A DNA stretch of 9,982 nt from Methylococcales bacterium (lineage in GTDB: Bacteria; Pseudomonadota; Gammaproteobacteria; Methylococcales; Methylomonadaceae): positions 1 through 9,982 of the forward strand of contig SHZG01000080.1 in the NCBI GenBank assembly GCA_009692395.1, read 5' to 3'. Below, piece by piece: positions 6,393 to 9,982 of the stretch (position 1 is its first letter; each line of letters begins with the position of its first letter). The position numbers were made by a program, and so were the translations under genes. The notes under the pieces were generated by a model. That model did not search any database and had not been told where the DNA came from. It worked only from the letters and a program-made list of their open reading frames with translations.

Positions 6393-7288
6393 AAGGTAAA
6401 CCTAAAGTAATGGTCAATTAGCAACGCGGCGAATAAGAGTGTGATGTAAACAATGGAATACCAAAAGGTCGCCATCGCAGTTTCTTTATCTTTGTTGCGC
6501 ATCATTAATAAAGCGTAATAAATAAAGCCTAAGCCTAAAGGCACAACGGTTGCCAAATAAATCAAGCCGCTCATACCTGTTAAATAAGGTAACAGGGTGA
6601 CAATCAGTAATAACACGCTGTAAAGTAAAATTTGTAACAGGGTATGCTCAACACCGTTAGTCACGGGCAACATCGGGATTCTAAAATCCTCATAGATTTT
6701 TTGGTATTTATCTTGTCTGGCAATGGCGAGCGGCCAAAAATGTGGCGGTGTCCAGACGAAAATAATCAGTACCAATAATAAAGCGTAAGGATGAATGTCA
6801 CCCGTAATCGCACACCAACCCAATAAAGGCGGCGTTGCACCAAACGCACCACCGATAACAATATTTTGTGGCGACATTCTTTTTAAGTATTTGGTATAAC
6901 CCACCGCATAACCAAATAAAGATAGAAACGTAAGTAATGCGGTTAGTTGATTGACTTTCACCATCAACACCACCATTGCAATAACACCTATCATGATGGC
7001 AAAGGTCATCACTTGCTTAGGCGTTAAATAACCCATCGGTATCGGGCGGTGCGGGTTTAATTTTTTATCAATCTCGCTATCAACAAAATGATTAATTGCC
7101 GCTGCCGAAGCCGCTGCCAACGCGATACCGATATTGGCATAAATCATGGTATCAATAGGTGGTAAAGCAGGCATAGCTAATAACATCCCCACCACAGCGG
7201 TAAAAATCATTTCTATCACGACATTTGATTTACACAAATTGAGATAGCATTTCCAAGTGGGCGGACGAAGGGGGGCGGTGTTTGTCAT
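6389..7288 (-). CDS. cyoE: Heme o synthase (protoheme IX farnesyltransferase)
   Basis: A 299-residue polytopic inner-membrane enzyme of the UbiA superfamily. It transfers a farnesyl group to heme b to make heme o for terminal oxidases. The CyoE-specific block is clear: YTKYLKRMSPQNIVIGGAFG followed by ATPPLLGW (about 131-158), then FVWTPPHFWPLAIARQDKY and IPMLPV. The first Asp-rich motif is NHFVDSEID (about 66-74) but continues KLNPHRPIPMG instead of the usual ARTxxRPLP, an unusual variant. About eight or nine hydrophobic segments are present. No cytochrome oxidase genes lie nearby. The gene is translationally coupled to the ybiB-like gene by a 4-nt overlap. The 80-bp gap upstream, after the RNase stop, is AT-rich and may hold a promoter, but no convincing pair of boxes was found. 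Confidence 0.92.
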   Translation of the reverse strand: MTNTAPLRPPTWKCYLNLCKSNVVIEMIFTAVVGMLLAMPALPPIDTMIYANIGIALAAASAAAINHFVDSEIDKKLNPHRPIPMGYLTPKQVMTFAIMIGVIAMVVLMVKVNQLTALLTFLSLFGYAVGYTKYLKRMSPQNIVIGGAFGATPPLLGWCAITGDIHPYALLLVLIIFVWTPPHFWPLAIARQDKYQKIYEDFRIPMLPVTNGVEHTLLQILLYSVLLLIVTLLPYLTGMSGLIYLATVVPLGLGFIYYALLMMRNKDKETAMATFWYSIVYITLLFAALLIDHYFRFTL

Positions 7289-7368
7289 TATTCAATAAAT
7301 TCCAACTTTTTGATTATTCTATAGAATACAGTGAACTATTCATTTTTGAAATAGTGCTGTCGATTAGA

Positions 7369-8148
7369 CTAACGCTCATAACCTATCGCATCGACATGAA
7401 AACTGTCCCCGCAGCGATTAGTAAAACTTTCTGGGGCTTGTTGAATTAACATAGCTAAGGCGACATTGTTTGGAATTTGTTTGGGCAGATTAACAAACAC
7501 ATCCACTAAGTTGCCTTGTTTATCACAGCCTAAACTTAAACGTTTACTAGCATTTTTACCTAACGAGTTATCCACAGTTTTAAAAAATTCGATCGTGGCA
7601 ACGGTTTTACCTGTGTTTTGCTTCATAAATTCAGCGATACCTGTCTCGTTAAATTCTTTCACTAGGCGGGTAGCGGTCGCAAAATAACCATCGGCATCCC
7701 AGTCGGTTTGACAAGTACCGTGTTTGTACCATTCGTGACGCTCTAAACAAGTGCCGACTGCGACGCTGGGCATAATTTCACTGAGATTTTTGACCGTTTC
7801 CGCTGTCATCTGCATGGGTGCGTAATCACAAAACGATTGAACGGGTTTTTTATACTGTCCACACAAGCCATAGTCCACGCCACACTCGCGCTTATTAGGC
7901 CATAAACCATGCAAAGTAAAATGCGAAGCCTGATAGACTGAGCTGTCGGTTATTTTGCATTCGGGCTTGCCTCGGTGCGATTCACAAAACGCAGGTTGCC
8001 AACTGACGGCTAATTTATAACTGTCTTCTTTGTTAGGCAGTTGACAACTGGGGTCTACCGCTTGATAGTAACGACGGGCGAGTGCTTGATGAGAGACACA
8101 GGAAAAAGCCAACAGGCTAACAATGAAATACACACGGTTTTTTTGCAT
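7369..8148 (-). CDS. Secreted ribonuclease T2 family (RNase I-like)
   Basis: A 259-residue endoribonuclease with a signal peptide (VYFIVSLLAFSCVSHQALA, cleavage after A24), so it acts in the periplasm or outside the cell. Both catalytic blocks of the T2 family are intact: FTLHGLWP (His80) and HEWYKHGTC (His138, Glu139, His143). Eight or more cysteines in the mature part suggest disulfides. The enzyme cuts RNA via a 2',3'-cyclic phosphate with little base preference. ATG at 8146-8148 is chosen because AGAGAG sits 6 nt upstream; an ATG at 8170-8172 would add eight residues before the signal peptide and lacks such a site. The gene is divergent from the lipocalin gene. No terminator is evident before cyoE, which follows on the same strand. 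Confidence 0.93.
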   Translation of the reverse strand: MQKNRVYFIVSLLAFSCVSHQALARRYYQAVDPSCQLPNKEDSYKLAVSWQPAFCESHRGKPECKITDSSVYQASHFTLHGLWPNKRECGVDYGLCGQYKKPVQSFCDYAPMQMTAETVKNLSEIMPSVAVGTCLERHEWYKHGTCQTDWDADGYFATATRLVKEFNETGIAEFMKQNTGKTVATIEFFKTVDNSLGKNASKRLSLGCDKQGNLVDVFVNLPKQIPNNVALAMLIQQAPESFTNRCGDSFHVDAIGYER

Positions 8149-8190
8149 GGTTAACTCTCTATTAAACATCAAATGTTAAGAATTTTTCTG

Positions 8191-8211
8191 GTAATGGTAG
8201 CTTGCCATTAC
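8191..8211. promoter_or_regulatory. Inverted repeat between the divergent RNase and lipocalin genes
   Basis: GTAATGG (8191-8197) and CCATTAC (8205-8211) are perfect complements around a 7-bp centre. The position in a divergent intergenic region fits an operator or a leader hairpin; no regulator is known. Confidence 0.35.
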
Positions 8212-8230
8212 TGAACAGAAGATACAACCT

Positions 8231-8263
8231 TGAGTTGAGTAAGACATCTCAGCTCAGTTTAGT
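8231..8263 (+). promoter_or_regulatory. Candidate lipocalin promoter with internal dyad
   Basis: TTGAGT (8235-8240) and TTTAGT (8258-8263) are spaced 17 bp, each matching 4 of 6 consensus bases. TGAGTTGAG (8231-8239) is mirrored by CTCAGCTCA (8248-8256) with one mismatch, so a dyad lies across the spacer and could be an operator. The start codon at 8279 is preceded by GGAG at 8270-8273. Confidence 0.4.
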
Positions 8264-8278
8264 TAACTTGGAGACAAT

Positions 8279-8791
8279 ATGAACAAATTAGTTATCATAC
8301 TGCTGGTGTTATTATCAGGCTGCGTCAGTATGCCTGAGAATGTGCGCCCTGTTAATAATTTCAAAGTGGAAAAATATCTAGGCAAATGGTATGAAATTGC
8401 CCGATTGGATCATTCATTTGAACGCGGTTTAACCCGCATTACTGCTGCTTACAGTATGCGTAATGATGGCGGTCTTAAAGTCATTAATCGCGGTTATTCA
8501 GCCAGCGAAAACAAATGGCAAGAAGCCTAAGGTAAGGCGTATTTTGTCAGTGATCCTAACCTAGCGTATTGAAAAGTGTCGTTCTTTGAGCCATTTTACG
8601 GTGCTGACATCGTGTTTGAACTAGACCATGATAATTATCAATCCTCACTGGTTTCAGGGCCAGATAAATCGTATTTTTGGATTTTAGCAAGAGAGCCGAA
8701 AATCAGAGAGGATATTAAACAAGTGCTAATTGCTAAAGCGGCTTCTTTAGGGTTTGATACTAAGCAATTGATTTTTGTGAGTCACGACTAA
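8279..8791 (+). pseudogene. blc: Blc-type outer-membrane lipocalin lipoprotein with two in-frame stop codons
   Basis: One continuous frame of 171 codons encodes a bacterial lipocalin. It has a lipoprotein signal (MNKLVIILLVLLSGC, lipobox LSGC) and lipocalin motif 1, YLGKWYEIARLDHSFERGL. The conserved middle is GKAYF...KVSFFEPFYGAD, then SGPDKSYFWILAREP and a C-terminal LGFDTKQLIFV. The frame is interrupted by TAA at 8528-8530, where relatives have Glu (KWQEA-stop-GKAYF), and by TGA at 8570-8572, where relatives usually have Leu before KVSFF. There is no frameshift or deletion, so the lesion is two point changes and appears recent, unless they are read through or are sequence errors. The native end is TAA TAA. 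Blc proteins sit at the inner face of the outer membrane and bind lysophospholipids; that function would be lost. A GTG at 8576 could start only a 71-residue tail fragment without export signal. Confidence 0.88.
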
Positions 8792-8802
8792 TAAAATCAT
8801 CG

Positions 8803-8871
8803 TAGGTTGGGTAGAGCGATAGCGCAACCCAATATTCATTATGGTATGTGTTGGGTTTCGTACCTCTACCC
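8803..8871. repeat. Large imperfect palindrome of the GGTTGGGTAGAG type
   Basis: The left arm GGGTAGAG...CAACCCAA (8809-8832) and right arm TTGGGTTTCG...CTACCC (8851-8871) are complementary except for a few bases, around an AT-rich loop of about 18 bp. This kind of dispersed repeat is familiar from repeat-rich bacteria. Its right arm contains the first copy of a 19-bp direct repeat found again at 9038-9056. Confidence 0.75.
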
Positions 8872-9056
8872 CATTCGCATCAACTTAAGGAAACTTGCAA
8901 AAACACATCGTTCCAATCGCTCTGCGTTGGAATGCGTGAGTGGACGCTCCAGCGTCCTGTCACACATCATGAAGACGCTAGAGCGTCTTCGGTGACGTTA
9001 CAACGCAGAGCGTTGTAACGTTAAGTTGATGCCTATGGGGTTTCGTACCTCTACCC
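8853..9056. repeat. 19-bp perfect direct repeat flanking the palindrome island
   Basis: GGGTTTCGTACCTCTACCC occurs at 8853-8871 and again at 9038-9056. The two copies bracket the 20-bp inverted-repeat-bounded block at 8869-9040, overlapping its first and last three bases. Confidence 0.85.
8869..9040. mobile_element. Nested palindromic MITE-like element with 20-bp terminal inverted repeats
   Basis: CCCCATTCGCATCAACTTAA (8869-8888) and the reverse complement of 9021-9040 match at 18 of 20 positions, 12 of them in one run. Inside are four consecutive hairpins. The first is about 8909-8934 (TTCCAA...TTGGAA). The second is 8936-8963, with GGACGCT/AGCGTCC inside GTGA/TCAC. The third is 8971-8990, GAAGACGCT/AGCGTCTTC. 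The fourth is 8995-9021, with a perfect 12-bp stem ACGTTACAACGC and a 3-nt loop. No protein is encoded; a short open frame crossing it is incidental. The element could be a non-autonomous mobile unit or a composite of REP-like repeats. Mobility is inferred from the terminal repeats only. Confidence 0.6.
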
Positions 9057-9065
9057 ACACTACCG

Positions 9066-9838
9066 CTAAAGCAACGGCAACATTTTGTCTGGATTCAATA
9101 TACCCTTAGGATCAAACTGGCGTTTAATAGCTCGCATGAGTTCTATCGAATTAGCGTCTAATTCACGGTCAACAAAATCCCGTTTTTCGCTACCTACGCC
9201 GTATTCACCTGATATAGCTAAAGCACAATAAAATGATACTGTTCATGGTGAGCTTGTAGAACCACATTCACGCTTCGACAAGCTCAGCGCGAACGATTTT
9301 TTAATCAATTTATACTGCCTCGGCTATAGCGTGCCGTTTAGCATTAGCACTAAAGAAAATATTTCATCGAGACACGCATGGGCTTTGTGGCTTTGTTCAG
9401 GGTCGTCTGGGTCTAGCAATAAATTAACGTGAATATTGCCATTGCCTGCATGACCAAAATTCACAATCGGCAGTTGGTATTTTGTGGATAACTCATCCAA
9501 GCCTGTGATAAGTGCCGACATTTCAGTCACAGGCACGACCACATCTTCATTGATTTTTTTCGGCGCAACTTTGCGCAATGCAGGCGACAGGGCTTTTCTA
9601 GTTTTCCATAACGCGGCAACTTCGGCTTCCGTTTTTGCGAGGCGTAGATCTAATAAGCCTGAGTTAGTCGCGGCGGTAATTACTTTTTCAGCAGCGACTT
9701 CTAAGCCTTCGCGTTGTCCATCGACTTCAATCATTAACATCGCACCCGCATTGTCGGGCAAATCGGTTTCAGTGTAATCACGAATCATATTAATGGCATT
9801 ACCATCAATAAATTCTAGCGTACACGGTACAACAGATA
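9066..9838 (-). pseudogene. FAD-linked oxidase (GlcD/D-lactate dehydrogenase type), C-terminal remnant broken by two insertions
   Basis: Minus-strand remnant of the C-terminal domain of a flavin-dependent 2-hydroxyacid oxidase. From about 9838 it reads SVVPCTLEFIDG, ALSPALR, APKKINEDVVVP, FGHAGNGNIHVNLL and ends LMLNGTL with a TAG at 9324-9326. After the 112-bp insert the same protein resumes as SGEYGVGSEKRDFVD...RQFDPKGILNPDKMLPLL and ends at its native TAG (9066-9068). Removing the insert with one TA copy restores LNGTLSGEYGVG, matching the family. The 5' portion, including the FAD-binding domain, is absent; an IS110-family end lies there instead. A 180-residue open frame (9324-9866) uses an ATG from the IS side and is not a native gene. 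The family oxidises glycolate or D-lactate; the exact substrate cannot be told. Confidence 0.88.
9215..9326. mobile_element. 112-bp MITE-like element inserted at a TA in the FAD-oxidase gene
   Basis: The element is bounded by TA on both sides (9213-9214 and 9327-9328). Its ends are imperfect 23-bp inverted repeats, 17 of 23 identical: TAGCTAAAGCA at the left and TAGCCGAGGCA at the right read inward. Inside is a hairpin: TGAGCTTGTAGAA (9249-9261) against TTCGACAAGCTCA (9274-9286), 12 of 13 complementary, with GTTC/GAAC further out (9241-9244, 9291-9294). Excising 114 bp, element plus one TA, restores the oxidase reading frame. A TA duplication is the habit of IS630/Tc1-mariner-type transposases, which presumably move it from elsewhere. 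No coding capacity. Confidence 0.75.
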
Positions 9839-9982
9839 CCGTCTTGATTAAATAAAAGCAAGCCATATTTATCCTGCATATTTGGGGTCAAAAGGCTTGC
9901 CTGATTTAAGAACGCCAAAAGCAAGATGAATGAGCTTACGCATGGCAGCGCAAACAATGGCTTTACCGTTCTTGCCATTGGC
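9839..9982 (-). mobile_element. End of an IS110-family insertion sequence (partial, window edge)
   Basis: On the minus strand an IS110-type transposase ends at 9869, followed by about 30 nt of non-coding DNA. The tail ends around CAAGACGGTATCT (near 9837-9849), after which the oxidase reading frame begins. The exact junction is uncertain by several bases because IS110 elements lack clear inverted repeats. The short right tail suggests an IS110-group rather than IS1111-group member. Confidence 0.65.
9869..9982 (-). CDS. IS110-family transposase, C-terminal fragment (window edge)
   Basis: The minus frame from the window edge reads ANGKNGKAIVCAAMRKLIHL, then AFGVLKSGKPFDPKYAG and stop. The pattern GK..K..I.AAMRKL.H.AFGVLK...PFDP.YA is characteristic of the end of the Transposase_20 (IS116/IS110/IS902) domain. 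These DEDD-type recombinases use a bridge RNA encoded in the element's non-coding end. Only 37 residues are in the window, so the catalytic N-terminus cannot be assessed. Confidence 0.82.
   Translation of the reverse strand, partial: ANGKNGKAIVCAAMRKLIHLAFGVLKSGKPFDPKYAG

Noticed and set aside
8807..8995. 62-codon open frame across the palindrome island
   Set aside because: It is composed entirely of repeat DNA, has no ribosome-binding site and no protein-like features.
8897..9025. CRISPR array or group of phage attachment sites
   Set aside because: The repeats are palindromic and of differing sequence, without constant repeat-spacer length; there are no cas genes or integrase nearby.
9324..9866. 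180-residue open frame as an intact gene
   Set aside because: Its first residues come from the IS110-side DNA and its stop lies in the MITE-like insert; it is a chimeric remnant of an FAD-oxidase gene.

Overview
The window looks like chromosomal DNA from a gammaproteobacterium. RsmJ, an E. coli-like 193-residue iron superoxide dismutase, a YbiB/TrpD2-type protein, a Blc-type lipocalin and a near-E. coli tRNA-Asp all point there. The moderately AT-rich DNA, IS1- and IS110-type ends and dense dispersed palindromes (GTAGGTTGGGTAGAG type, GTTCCCACGCG type, TGAGCTTGTCGAA type) suggest a repeat-rich lineage such as Thiotrichales/Beggiatoa-like or Methylococcales. That placement is inference.

Left edge (1-1152): the 3' end of an IS1-family element (end of the transposase plus right terminal repeat, to about 147) abuts, in frame, a D12-class adenine DNA methyltransferase gene that has lost its 5' end. 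Next, on the minus strand, come a TetR-family regulator (1182-1724) and a tRNA-Asp(GUC) gene (1799-1875). The tRNA promoter is one arm of a perfect 15-bp inverted repeat; the other arm supplies an extended -10 for the plus-strand cluster.

Centre (1993-5337): a tightly packed plus-strand cluster encodes a double CDGSH iron-sulfur protein, a CYTH-domain triphosphatase-like protein, a secreted helical-repeat protein, RsmJ and a Rieske ferredoxin. Gaps are 2-6 nt and one pair overlaps, so an operon is likely. A 250-bp gap with a GTTCCCACGCG palindrome precedes sodB, which ends in a strong bidirectional terminator shared with the convergent minus-strand genes. Iron-sulfur proteins and FeSOD are neighbours here, but no common regulator is visible.

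Right of centre (5367-8148, minus strand): a YbiB/TrpD2-like protein overlaps heme o synthase (cyoE) by ATGA, with a periplasmic RNase T2 upstream. Divergent to the RNase is a Blc-type lipocalin gene carrying two in-frame stop codons.

Right edge (8792-9982): this is a degraded, repeat-rich zone. A nested set of palindromes with 20-bp terminal inverted repeats and a 19-bp flanking direct repeat lies between the lipocalin pseudogene and the remnant of an FAD-linked oxidase gene (GlcD/D-lactate dehydrogenase type, minus strand). The oxidase gene is broken twice: a 112-bp MITE-like element sits precisely in a TA dinucleotide near its 3' end, and an IS110-family element has replaced or displaced its 5' part. 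No complete new multi-gene system was identified. The most notable items are the two small non-coding elements, the mirror-image promoter pair, the double-nonsense lipocalin and the atypical first aspartate motif of CyoE.
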